Positions 45,243 to 54,769 of a DNA stretch of 64,000 bases are shown in pieces. Every line of letters starts with the position of its first letter. The stretch's first letter is position 1. The DNA is from JAKOUY01 sp037045185. Lineage in GTDB: Bacteria; Actinomycetota; Acidimicrobiia; Acidimicrobiales; Ilumatobacteraceae. The position numbers and the translations under genes were made by a program. The stretch covers positions 1-64,000 of the forward strand of contig JBAOHQ010000002.1 of NCBI GenBank assembly GCA_037045185.1. The letters are read 5' to 3'. Under the pieces are notes generated by a model that made no database searches, had not been told where the DNA came from, and saw only the letters and a program-made list of their open reading frames with translations.

Positions 45243-46853
45243 GCGGCGTGTCGTTGATCCCTCAGCGGACGTGGGTGCCGGCTGGCGATCGGGCAGTTGT
45301 CGACGTGATCGGGGGTGCGCAGGCGCTCGAACCGACGACGGTGGTGGTCCGCCACCTCGGTGAGGTCGTCGCGTCGCACGTGCCCGCGGCGACCGTGGAT
45401 CTCGGCATACTGCCGCCTGGCGGATACGGCGTCGAGCTGGTTGCTCAGTCCGGTGTGACCGTTGCTCGAACCGCGATCGAAGTTCGCCGGCCGGGCGCCC
45501 GCCGGCTGCGCTACGGCTTCGTCGTGGACTACTCCCCCGGACGAGACGTCGGCCCGGCGGCCCTCCTCGCCCGGCGCCTCCACCTCACCTCCGTGCAGTT
45601 CTACGACTGGGCCTACCGCCACGCCGATCTCGTTGGTGGTGGCGAGGAGTACGCGGACGCGTTGGCCCAACCGGTGGCGCTGGAAACGGTACGTCGGCTG
45701 ATCGCCGCGTTCCGTCACGTTGGTGTCGAGTCCCTCGGCTATGCCGCCGTCTACGCCGTCGGTCGCGACGAGTGGCCCAGGTGGAGTGACCTCGCGTTGG
45801 TCACCCCTGACGGCGGTCCACATGGTCTCGGCGGCTTTCTCAGCCTCGTCGATCCGGCTGCGCCGCGCTGGCTCGATCACTTCTCCAGCGACCTGCAGAG
45901 CGCACGCCGGCTCGGCTTCGATGGGTTCCACCTCGATCAATACGGTTCGCCGAAAGCCGCCGCGCTGGCCCGACGGCGCCATCGTCGATCTCGCGCAGGC
46001 CTTCGGCGCTCTCGTGAACCACGTCCGCGCCGAGCAACCCGATGCATGCCTGGTGTTCAACAACGTCAACGGTTTCCCGGTGTGGGCGAGTACCTCGTGG
46101 CCGCAGGACGCCGTGTACATCGAGCCGTGGGCCCCGCAGACCACGCTTGGCTCGCTGGCTGCAGTGGTCGATGACGCGTGATCCCGCTCCGATCTTCCGA
46201 TCGTGGTAGCCGCCTACCAGAGCTTGTACAGCCGGGTACCGGCTCGCGTTGCCGACCGAGCAGCTCAACTGACCATGGCCACCCTGTTCTCTCACGGGGC
46301 GACCCAGCTGCTAGCGGGCGAGTCCGGCCACCTTCTCGTCGACCCCTACTACGTTCACAATCACCCGATGGACAGCCTCACCCGGGACCTCCTGGTGCGC
46401 TGGAACGACTTCTTGGTCGAGCACGACGAGTTGCTCGCTGAACCGTCCTGCGTCGATGTCACCGCATGCACCGCCGGCCCGTACAACGACGACATCGTTG
46501 TGAGCGGCGAGGGAGTCACGGTGTCGACTCGCCCGGAGGCCCGCACCGTCTGGCAGCGCAATGTACGAGTGGGACGGCGACTCGTCGTCCATCTCATCAA
46601 CCTCGTCGATCAGGTTGACACCCTCTGGGACGAGCCACGCGCCGAGCACAGACGCGTGGCAGGCCTCGTAGTGCGGATACGCAGGATCGTGGGCCAGGAG
46701 GTGCGGGTTTCGGTCGCCGACCCCGATGGGGGCGGCTGTCTCGTCGCCGCCGCAGTCATGCCCGAAACCGACTCGGATCATGTCCGGGTGGCCCTACCGG
46801 ACCTGTCCGCATGGCTGGTCGCGGTCGTCGTCATGGAGCCCACGCCAGCATGA
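45239..46853 (+). CDS. GH66 dextranase/cycloisomaltooligosaccharide enzyme (frameshift and in-frame TGA)
   Basis: ATG 45239 overlaps the permease stop. After an Ig-like N-terminal part (about residues 1-85) comes the GH66 barrel: RYGFVVDYSPGRDV, VQFYDWAYRHADLVGGG, SLGYAAVYAVG and GFDGFHLDQYG with the nucleophile Asp. Near 45960 an extra base shifts the frame (WPDGAIVDLAQAFG, CLVFNNVNGFPVW, AVYIEPWAPQ with the acid/base Glu region). The same frame then meets TGA at 46179-46181 and carries on (LPIVVAAYQSLYSRV) to 46851. No signal peptide, so it acts inside the cell on imported alpha-1,6-glucan. Length about 537 residues is normal for GH66. Confidence 0.78.
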
Positions 46854-48562
46854 TCGACACGCCGGGGGACGAGTGGTGGAGGCGCGCCGTCGTCTATCAG
46901 ATCTATCCCAGGAGCTTCTCTGACTCCAACGGCGACGGCATCGGGGACCTTGGCGGCGTGCTCGAACGGGTCGAGTACCTGGCGCACCTCGGTGTCGACG
47001 CGGTGTGGCTCTCGCCGGTCTACGCCTCACCGCAAGCGGACAACGGGTACGACATCAGCGACTACCGGGCGATCGATCCCGACTACGGGTCACTGGACGA
47101 TCTCGCGATGCTCGTCGAGGCCCTGCACAGCCGGGGCATCCGTGTGGTCATGGACCTCGTCGTCAACCACACCTCCGACCAGCATCCATGGTTTGCCGAC
47201 TCACGGTCCGCGTCGGACAGTCCGCACCGGGACTGGTACTGGTGGCGTCCACCCCGACCCGGGCGCCGGCCGGGTGATCCCGGCGCCGAGCCGAACAACT
47301 GGGAATCGTTCTTCTCCGGCCCCGCCTGGACCTGGGATCCCAGCGCCGACGCCTACTACCTGCACCTGTTCTCGCCCCATCAGCCCGACCTCAACTGGGA
47401 GAACCCTGAGGTTCGCCACGCGGTCTACGAGATGATGCGCTGGTGGCTCGACCGAGACATCGATGGGTTTCGCATGGACGTCATCAACCTGATCTCCAAG
47501 GATCCGCACCTACCCGACGGCGCAGTGGGCGTTGGCTCGATGTTCGGGAACGGGTTCCCGTACGTTGCCTGCGGGCCTCGGTTGCACGAGTTCCTCGCCG
47601 AGATGCGTCGGGAGGTCTTCCGCGGCCGCGACCGAACGTTGCTCGCCGTGGGCGAGATGCCGGGCGTCTCGATCGCTGAGGCCCGCCTGACAACCGACCC
47701 AGCCCGCCGTGAACTCGACATGGTGTTCCAGTTCGACCACATGGAGACCGACCACGAGCCCGGCAACAAGTGGCGGCGCCGTCCTCATGACCCGGCAGCG
47801 CTGATCGAGTCGTTGTCGGCGTGGCAGGAGGGACTCGCCCAGCACGGCTGGAACAGCCTCTACCTCGGCAACCACGATCAGCCACGGTTCGTGAGCCGCT
47901 TCGGCGATCCACAGCGAGCCTGGTATGCCTCGGCGACGGCCCTGGCGACCGCTGTTCTTCTGCTGCGCGGGACTCCGTTCATCTTTCAGGGCGACGAGCT
48001 CGGCATGACGAACGCCGCGTTCCACTCGATTGGTGACCTCCGCGACGTCGAATCGTTGAACCGCTTCGCTGCCGAGGTCGCCGCCGGCATGTCTGCAGAC
48101 GAAGCGTTCGCCGCCGTGGTCGGGGCCGCCCGGGATCATGCCCGCACGCCGATGCCGTGGTCACCTGAGGGAGGGTTCAGCAGAGCCTCGCCGTGGATCT
48201 CGATGAGCCCGACGACTCCCTGGCTGAACGTCGCGTTGCAGATCGACGATGGGGGCAGCGTGCTCAACTGGTACCGCCGACTGATCTCGCTTCGGCGATC
48301 CGAGCCAGTGGTGGTCAGCGGCGCCTTCACGCGGTTGCCCGCCCCACCAGGGGTGTTCGCGTACGTGAGATCGGATTCGTCAACGTCGCTGGTCGTCGTC
48401 GCCAACCTGACGGGTCACGAGCACTCCATCGACCTTGCTGCTGTCACCAACCCCTGGCGAACCTGGGAGACCGTCCTGGTGAACGTCGGGCCGCCGGACG
48501 CGATCGAGCGCGGTCAGGTTGGCCCGTGGCAGGCAGTGGTGTCGAAACCCCTCCTATCCTGA
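46850..48562 (+). CDS. GH13 alpha-glucosidase (oligo-1,6-glucosidase group)
   Basis: 570 residues from ATG 46850, overlapping the GH66 stop. Conserved GH13 regions: VVMDLVVNHTSDQH, DGFRMDVIN (nucleophile Asp), LLAVGEMPG (acid/base Glu) and LYLGNHDQPRF (third Asp). N-terminal WWRRAVVYQIYPRSFSDSNGDGIGDLGG is typical of the oligo-1,6-glucosidase/trehalose synthase group (GH13_23/31 like). No signal peptide. It should take the isomaltooligosaccharides released by GH66 to glucose. Confidence 0.92.
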   Translation: MIDTPGDEWWRRAVVYQIYPRSFSDSNGDGIGDLGGVLERVEYLAHLGVDAVWLSPVYASPQADNGYDISDYRAIDPDYGSLDDLAMLVEALHSRGIRVVMDLVVNHTSDQHPWFADSRSASDSPHRDWYWWRPPRPGRRPGDPGAEPNNWESFFSGPAWTWDPSADAYYLHLFSPHQPDLNWENPEVRHAVYEMMRWWLDRDIDGFRMDVINLISKDPHLPDGAVGVGSMFGNGFPYVACGPRLHEFLAEMRREVFRGRDRTLLAVGEMPGVSIAEARLTTDPARRELDMVFQFDHMETDHEPGNKWRRRPHDPAALIESLSAWQEGLAQHGWNSLYLGNHDQPRFVSRFGDPQRAWYASATALATAVLLLRGTPFIFQGDELGMTNAAFHSIGDLRDVESLNRFAAEVAAGMSADEAFAAVVGAARDHARTPMPWSPEGGFSRASPWISMSPTTPWLNVALQIDDGGSVLNWYRRLISLRRSEPVVVSGAFTRLPAPPGVFAYVRSDSSTSLVVVANLTGHEHSIDLAAVTNPWRTWETVLVNVGPPDAIERGQVGPWQAVVSKPLLS

Positions 48563-48606
48563 GGCGCGATGGCTCACGCTGCCGGTGACGGCCCCAAGCT
48601 CGACGC

Positions 48607-49374
48607 GTGCTGCATGCCGAGTTGGACCGGCTGGGCCGTGTGGTCGTGGCGTTCAGCGGTGGCGCCGACAGCGCGTTCCTGGCAGCGGTTGCCCACCGGC
48701 GGTTGGGGGATCGGGCCCTGGCGGTCACGGCGTTGTCGCCGTCGCTGGCCGGAGACGAGGAGGCGGACTGCCGCGCCCTGGCCGACGAGTGGGGCCTTCG
48801 CTGGACAGCCGTGGTCACCCACGAGATGGAGCGGGCCGCCTACCGGGCCAACGGCATCGACCGTTGCTTCCACTGCAAGTCCGAACTGATGGAGGCCGTC
48901 GGGCCCATCGCCGCGGGGGAGGGCGCCGCAGTGGTCCTCGGTGTCAACCTCGACGACCTCACTGATCACCGCCCCGGCCAGGCCGCGGCCTCGGCCGCCG
49001 GCGCCCAGTTCCCGCTGGTCACGGCGGGGTTCACCAAGGCCGACGTGCGTGCCGCCAGCAAGGCGCTGGGCCTGCGGACCTGGGACAAGCCGGCCGCGGC
49101 GTGCCTGGCCAGCCGGGTCCCGTTCGGGACGCCGGTCACCGTGCAGGTGCTCAGCCAGGTGGATCGCGCCGAGCACGCCCTACGCCGCCTCGGGTTCGCT
49201 GCCCTACGGGTTCGTCACCATGGGGAGGTGGCCAGGATCGAGGTGCCCACCGGGGACTTCGAGGCCGTGCTGGCGCGGCGCGACCGGGTGGTGCAGGCCG
49301 TCACCGCGGCCGGCTACCGCTTCGTCACCCTGGATCTCGCCGGGTTGCGCTCGGGGAGTTTCAACCCGACCTGA
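48607..49374 (+). CDS. larE: LarE-like ATP-dependent sulfur transferase
   Basis: 255 residues from GTG 48607. PP-loop ATP motif VVVAFSGGADSAFLA (residues 12-26), RCFHCKSELMEAV with the sacrificial/catalytic cysteine region, and PAAACLASRVPFGTPV. In LarE the enzyme moves sulfur to the nickel-pincer cofactor precursor of lactate racemase. The LarB and LarC partners are not in the window, so the acceptor here may differ. An ATG at 48569 in another frame (MAHAAGDGPKLDA) may be the true start if there is a shift near 48605. Confidence 0.82.
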   Translation: MLHAELDRLGRVVVAFSGGADSAFLAAVAHRRLGDRALAVTALSPSLAGDEEADCRALADEWGLRWTAVVTHEMERAAYRANGIDRCFHCKSELMEAVGPIAAGEGAAVVLGVNLDDLTDHRPGQAAASAAGAQFPLVTAGFTKADVRAASKALGLRTWDKPAAACLASRVPFGTPVTVQVLSQVDRAEHALRRLGFAALRVRHHGEVARIEVPTGDFEAVLARRDRVVQAVTAAGYRFVTLDLAGLRSGSFNPT

Positions 49375-50026
49375 TCAGCCGATCAGGCCGGCCATGATGT
49401 TGATCACCATGCCGATGATCACAGCACCGAAGAGGTAGCTCAGCAGCCCGTGCCAGGTGACCAGCCGGCGCATCTCGTGGGTGGTTGGCGGGGTCTCGCT
49501 GACGGCGAACGACATCCCCACCGTGAAGGCGACGTAGGCGAAGTCGCGGTAGTCCGGATCCTCGTCGCCGGCGAACTCGATCCCGCCGGCGGGTGTCCGG
49601 GCGTAGTACCGCCGGGCGTAGCGCAAGGTGTAGGTGGTGTGCACCAGCACCCAGGCGGCCACCACGGTGAGCACCGAGGCGACGATGAGCATCCCGCTCT
49701 GCGGCGGGGCCACCTGGCGTTCCTTCATCAGCGCGGCCACCACCCCGGCGAGGGCCATCGTCGGCGCCAGCACGACGATGACGCTGAACGCCGCCGGGCC
49801 GTCGTCCTCGGACGCGGCCCTGGCCCGTGTCTCGGCGCTCGACAAACCGTCCGATGTGCTTCCAGATCCAGGTCAGCTCGACGGTCGCCTTGACGTCGAA
49901 GCCGATCAGTGCCGAGGCCTGCCACGGACAGAACAGCGCGGCCACTGCCGTCGCTGCCACGCCGACGCCCGTGCTGACGAGGACACGGCGCCGCTCGGTC
50001 GCCGAGCCTGACCGCCGTTCACCCAC
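49375..50026 (-). CDS. DUF1345 membrane protein (frameshifted)
   Basis: GTG 50026 opens MGERRSGSATERRRVL, with two hydrophobic segments and the DUF1345-like ALIGFDVKATVELTWIWKHIGR. At about 49846 one extra T shifts the frame; sense continues LSSAETRARAASEDDG with three more membrane segments and the family's RDFAYVAFTVGMSFAVSE. Span 652 bases. Function of the family is unknown. Its stop abuts the convergent larE stop. Confidence 0.75.
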
Positions 50027-50065
50027 CCCCGCACTGTAGGCGGGCCTGCGGTAGCGTCGGCGGCG

Positions 50066-51119
50066 ATGAAGATGTCGATGTCGATCGGGTACGCGGGCGG
50101 CTTCAAGGAGACGGCCGACCAGGTGGTGGCCCTCGAGCGAGCCGGGCTGGACCAGGTGTGGATCGCCGAGGCGTACAGCTTCGACGCCATCAGCCAGGTG
50201 GGGTATCTGGCGGCGATGACGGACACGATCGAGATCGCCACCGGCATCCTCAACGTGTACTCGCGCACCGCGGCGTTGATGGCGATGACAGCGGCCGGCT
50301 GTGACTACGTCAGCGGCGGGCGGTTCATCCTCGGCCTGGGCGCCAGCGGCCCGCAGGTGGTGGAGGGGTTCCACGGCGTCCCCTACGACAAGCCGATGCA
50401 GCGGATCCGCGAGTACATCGAGTCCTGCCGGATGATCTGGAAGCGGGAGGAGAAGTTCCACTACGACGGGCGGACCGTGCAGGTGCCGCTGCCCGAGGGT
50501 CACGGCACCGGTCTGGGCAAACCGCTGAAGCTGATCAACCATCCGGTCCGCCCGAACATCCCCATCTGGTGGGCCAGCCTGAAAGGACTCAGCGTCGCCG
50601 CCACGGCGGAGTTGGCCGACGGGTGGCTGCCGATCTTCTTCGTCCCCGAACGGTTCCGCCAGGTGTGGGGCGCTCAGCTCGATGCCGGGCTGGCCAGGCG
50701 TGACCCGTCGCTCGGGCGGTTGGACATCGCCGCTGGCGGCATGCTGGCCATCGGCGAGCACCTGGTGGGTGAGGCCCGGACCAAGCTCCTCGACCTGGCC
50801 AGGCCGCAGCTGGCGCTGTACGTGGGCGGCATGGGGGCCAAGGGCAAGAACTTCTACAACGACATCTGCCGGGAGTACGGCTACGAGCGCGAGGCCGACG
50901 CTGGTGCAGGACCTGTACCTGGCCGGCAAGAAGGACGAGGCTGCGGCGGCGCTTCCCGCCGAATGGCTGGAGCTCGGCAACCTCGTCGGCCCACCCGGGT
51001 TGATCAAGGAGCGCATCGCCGCCTATCGCCAGGCGGGCGTCACCGTGCTCTCGGTGATGCCGGTGAGCGCGGACCCGGTCCGCGAGGTGGAACAGCTCCG
51101 CTCCCTGCTCGACGCGTAG
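50066..51119 (+). CDS. LLM-class F420-type oxidoreductase (frameshifted)
   Basis: Starts MKMSMSIGYAGGFKETADQVV and has the LLM barrel: LDQVWIAEAYSFDAIS, GGRFILGLGASGPQVVEGFHG and VRPNIPIWWASLKGLSV. Near 50895 one extra base after EREA shifts the frame; sense continues TLVQDLYLAGKKDEAAAALP to the stop at 51117-51119. Span 1054 bases. It precedes the liv genes by 75 bp and may share their promoter region. Substrate unknown. Confidence 0.82.
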
Positions 51120-51194
51120 CGGTCGCCACCCGGGCCTGCGCCGGTGGGTTACTGTGACCCGCATCATGTACCGGGTAGGGGAACCGGAGCGGCC

Positions 51195-51957
51195 ATGACG
51201 CTGCTCAACGCACAGGAGATCACCGTCAGGTTCGGAGGCGTCATCGCCCTCGACGGGCTGTCGTTCACCATCGACGAGGGCCACATCTGCGGGCTGATCG
51301 GTCCGAACGGCGCCGGCAAGACCACGATGTTCAACGTCGTCAGCCGCATCTACCAACCAACGGGCGGCACGTTGAGCTACCGGGGAACGGACCTGCTCGG
51401 CGTCCCGGCGCACGGCATCGCCCGGCTCGGCATCGCCCGCACGTTCCAGAACCTGGCCCTGTTCCCCACCATGTCGCTGCTGGAGAACGTGATGGTCGGC
51501 GCCCACCACCGCGGTCGGGTCGGCTTCGGGCGCGCCGTCACGCGTATCGGCGCCGCGGCGGAGAACCGCCGGACCCGTGACTTCGCCGGCGACCTGCTGC
51601 ACCGGCTCGACCTCAGCAAGTACGCCTTCCAGCCAGCAGCGGGGCTGCCCTTCGGCACCCTGAAGCGCCTGGAGATCGCCAGGGCGCTGGCCGCCGAGCC
51701 GCAGTTCCTGCTGATGGACGAACCGGCCAGCGGCCTGACCCACGGCGAGGTCGACGAGCTGGGTGACACCATCTCCCACATCCGCGACGAGTTCACGCTG
51801 ACCGTGCTCCTGGTGGAGCACCACATGGCGATGGTGATGGGCATCAGCGACAAGGTCGTGGCCATGGAGTTCGGGCGCAAGATCGCCGAGGGGACCCCGG
51901 CCGAGGTGCAGTCCGACCCGGCTGTCGATCGAGGCCTACCTGGGGGCCGACGCGTGA
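51195..51957 (+). CDS. livG: Branched-chain-type ABC ATPase LivG (frameshifted near end)
   Basis: Walker A GLIGPNGAGKTTMFN, IARTFQNLALFPTMS, signature region FGTLKRLEIARALA, Walker B FLLMDEPASGLT and switch LLVEHHM. The signature is degenerate (FGTLKR in place of LSGG-like), as in many LivG proteins. At about 51925 an extra G shifts the frame; the last residues are VIEAYLGADA. Its TGA overlaps livF's GTG. Span 763 bases. An apparent 813-residue LivG-F-H fusion is a result of the two shifts. Confidence 0.87.
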
Positions 51958-52665
51958 GCGGCGACCTGCTCAACGTCTCCCAACTACGTGCCGGCTACGG
52001 CCAGGTGCAGGTGCTCTACGACCTCGACCTGGAGGTCAACGAGGGTGAGATCGTCGTCATCCTCGGGGCCAACGGCGCCGGCAAGACCACCACGATGCGG
52101 GCGATCAGCGGCACCATTGCCCGCCAGGGCGCGATCACCTTCGCCGGCCAGGACGTGACCAACGTCAGCCCCGACGTCATCGTCAAGGCCGGCATCGCCC
52201 TGGTCCCTCAGGGGCGTGGAACGTTCCCCGAGCTCAGCGTCGAGGACAACCTGCGCGCCGGCGCCTACACCCGGCGGGACAACCCGGCTGCCGACATCGA
52301 CCGCTGGTACGACGTGTTCCCCCGCCTGCGTGAGCGGCGCAACCGAGCGCGCCGGGCAGATGAGCGGTGGGGAGCAGCAGATGCTGGCCATCGCCCGGGC
52401 GATGATGAGCCGGCCGCGCCTGCTGCTGTGCGACGAGCCGAGCCTCGGGCTGGCCCCGCTGATCACCAAGGAACTGTTCCAGCACCTCGCAGAACTGAAC
52501 CGCCAGGACGGTCTGTCGATCCTGCTCGTCGAGCAGAACGCCAACCTCGCCATCCACGTGGCCAGCCGGGTCTACCTGCTGGAGACCGGCCGCGTCGTGG
52601 GCAGCGGCACCGGCGAGGAGCTGCAGAACAACGAAGCCGTCCGCAAGGCATACCTGGGGTTCTGA
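51954..52665 (+). CDS. livF: Branched-chain-type ABC ATPase LivF (frameshifted)
   Basis: GTG 51954 opens MSGDLLNVSQLRAGYGQVQVLYD. Walker A VILGANGAGKTTTM and ALVPQGRGTFPELSVEDNL lie in the first frame; after about 52345 the second frame has signature MSGGEQQMLAIARAM, Walker B LLCDEPSLGL and LLVEQNANLA. One extra base separates RLRERRN from ERAGQMSGG. Span 712 bases. Pairs with LivG on the two permeases. Confidence 0.88.
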
Positions 52666-53585
52666 TGAGTCGCTTCCTGCAGTACCTGTTCGACGGCCTG
52701 GGCAACGGAAGCGTCTACGCGCTGCTGGCCCTCGGCCTGGTGATCATCTATCGGGGCACGGGGCACCTCAACTTCGCCCACGGCGAGATGGCCCTGCTGT
52801 GCACCTACGTCACCTGGCAGATCCACACCTGGGGGCTGCCCATCGCCCTGGCACTGCCGCTCGGGATGGCCTTCGGGTTCGGGCTCGGCGCGCTCACCGA
52901 GGTGGCCCTGGTCAGACCGGTGGGCCGCAAGAGCCAGTTTGCCGTGTTCATCGTCACCATCGGCCTGTTCACCGGGCTGAACTGGCTGGCGGCGGCCATC
53001 TGGGGCACCGAGGCCCTGCCCAAGACGATCGCCGGCAAGCGCCCGCCGTTCCCCAAGTTGATCGAGGTCGGCGACAAGTTCGTGCGCATTGGCGGCGCCA
53101 CCTGGCGCTACAAGTACATGATCGTGCTGGGTGTCGTCGCCGTGCTCACCGTTGGGCTGTTCTTCCTGTTCAACAAGACCCGCCTCGGCCTGGCGATGCG
53201 TTCGGTGGCCAGCAACACCGCATCGGCCAAGCTGGTCGGGATCAAGACCAGCCAGGTGCTGATGATCAGCTGGGGGCTGGCGGTGGCGATCGGCGCCCTT
53301 GGCGGGTTCATGATCGCCGGTCTGGTCGATCAGGTGCACCTCGGGCTGATGCTCACGCCATTCCTGTACGCGTCAGCCGCCGCCACGCTCGGCGGGTTCG
53401 ACAGTCCGGGTGGCGCGGTGTTCGGCGGTCTGTTCCTCGGCGTCGTCGAGACGATGGTGTCGGGCTACCAGCCCACCTGGGTGGGCAACGAGATGAAACA
53501 GGCGGTGGCGTTGTTGATCATCCTGGTGGTCCTGCTGGTGCGGCCCTCGGGGTTGTTCGGCACGGCAAAGGTGGAGCGGGTCTGA
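52665..53585 (+). CDS. livH: Branched-chain-type ABC permease LivH
   Basis: 306 residues. ATG shares its first base with the livF stop (TGATG). About eight hydrophobic segments; LFDGLGNGSVYALLALGLVIIYRGTG at the start and the GLAMRSVASNTASAKLVGIK cytoplasmic loop that contacts the ATPases are typical. Ends VRPSGLFGTAKVERV, the usual family tail. Confidence 0.92.
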   Translation: MSRFLQYLFDGLGNGSVYALLALGLVIIYRGTGHLNFAHGEMALLCTYVTWQIHTWGLPIALALPLGMAFGFGLGALTEVALVRPVGRKSQFAVFIVTIGLFTGLNWLAAAIWGTEALPKTIAGKRPPFPKLIEVGDKFVRIGGATWRYKYMIVLGVVAVLTVGLFFLFNKTRLGLAMRSVASNTASAKLVGIKTSQVLMISWGLAVAIGALGGFMIAGLVDQVHLGLMLTPFLYASAAATLGGFDSPGGAVFGGLFLGVVETMVSGYQPTWVGNEMKQAVALLIILVVLLVRPSGLFGTAKVERV

Positions 53586-54769
53586 TGGCAGGTCCAGTCC
53601 ACATCCAGGAGAACTCGGCGCGGCACTGGATGCTGCGCCTGCTCGGCACGGTGCTGGTCGCCGGTGGCCTGCTGTGGGTGGCCACGAAGGGATCCAACGG
53701 GCTGATCTCCGACGTGACCACCGCGCTGGTCCTTGCCGTGGCGGCGATGTCGCTGAACCTCGTCCTCGGCTACACCGGGATGATCTCGATCGGCCATTCG
53801 GCGTTCTACGGGATCGGCGCGTACAGCACGGGCATCTTGATCACGCGCTACGGGTGGAACCCGTGGCTGACGTTCATCGGGGCCTTCGGGGTGGCGTTCG
53901 TCGTCGGGGCGGTGGTGTCGCTGCCGGCGCTGCGGATCAAGGGGATCTACCTGGCGCTGGTCACGCTGTCGTTGGCGCTGGTGTTCCCGGCGTTCATCAA
54001 GTGGAAGAAGTTGGAATGGTTCACGGGCGGGTCCGCCGGGCTGAAGAACACCACGTTCAACACCAAGATGCGCCGCTTCGAGATCCTCGGTCACGACTTC
54101 TTCGGCAACATCCGTGGTGTCGACGGCTCCACGGTGTTCTTCTTCTGGATCGCTGTGATGCTGGCGGTGGCCGCCTACCTGATCTGCCGGGGCATCGTCA
54201 AGAGCCGCGTCGGGCGCAGCCTGATCGCCATCCGTGACAACGAGACAGCGGCCGCCGTGATGGGTGTCCCGCTGGCTACCACCAAGGCGCTGGTGTTCGG
54301 TGTCTCGGCCGGCGTGTGCTCCCTCGCCGGGGCATGGGCCGCGCTGCGGACCGGTACGGTGCAGCCGTCCGACACCGGCAACATCACGCTGGAAGGGGCC
54401 ATCGCCTTCCTGGTGATCATGGTGATCGGCGGCGCCGGTCACCTGTGGGGCCCCATCGTCGGCGCCTTCGCCTACGTGATGGTCGCCAGTTCCATGTCGG
54501 ATTGGGCGTCCGACGACAAGATCCCCGGGTTGCTGCGCCCCTTCCTGGCATGGAGCAAGGCGCCACCCGCAACCGGTGCCTTTGCCGTGATGCTGATCGT
54601 CGTGATGTTCGTGGCGCCGTACGGTCTGGTAGGCATGTGGAACCGGCTGGCCCGACGGGTGGTTGCTATCGTCCCGACACCGGCCGGATCGGCGACGGCC
54701 CTGCTGCCCGCTACCGACCCGGACATCTTCGAACCAACCGACAACACAACACCCGAGGGGGATGAATGA
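53585..54769 (+). CDS. livM: Branched-chain-type ABC permease LivM
   Basis: 394 residues, ATG overlapping the livH stop (TGATG). Hydrophobic segments throughout, with AAMSLNLVLGYTGMISIGHSAFYGIGAYS (split) and the GRSLIAIRDNETAAAVMGVPLATTKAL ATPase-contact loop of LivM. An insert around residues 135-175 (WFTGGSAGLKNTTFNTKMRRF) is extracytoplasmic. Its stop overlaps the binding-protein start. Confidence 0.92.
   Translation: MAGPVHIQENSARHWMLRLLGTVLVAGGLLWVATKGSNGLISDVTTALVLAVAAMSLNLVLGYTGMISIGHSAFYGIGAYSTGILITRYGWNPWLTFIGAFGVAFVVGAVVSLPALRIKGIYLALVTLSLALVFPAFIKWKKLEWFTGGSAGLKNTTFNTKMRRFEILGHDFFGNIRGVDGSTVFFFWIAVMLAVAAYLICRGIVKSRVGRSLIAIRDNETAAAVMGVPLATTKALVFGVSAGVCSLAGAWAALRTGTVQPSDTGNITLEGAIAFLVIMVIGGAGHLWGPIVGAFAYVMVASSMSDWASDDKIPGLLRPFLAWSKAPPATGAFAVMLIVVMFVAPYGLVGMWNRLARRVVAIVPTPAGSATALLPATDPDIFEPTDNTTPEGDE

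Noticed and set aside
4492..52665. Programmed +1 frameshifting as a genome-wide mechanism
   Set aside because: No common slippery sequence or following structure is shared by the breaks, and the affected genes are unrelated; an insertion-biased error explains it more simply.
51144..53585. 813-residue LivG-LivF-LivH fusion
   Set aside because: Created by one-base shifts near 51925 and 52345; repaired frames end and start with normal overlaps.
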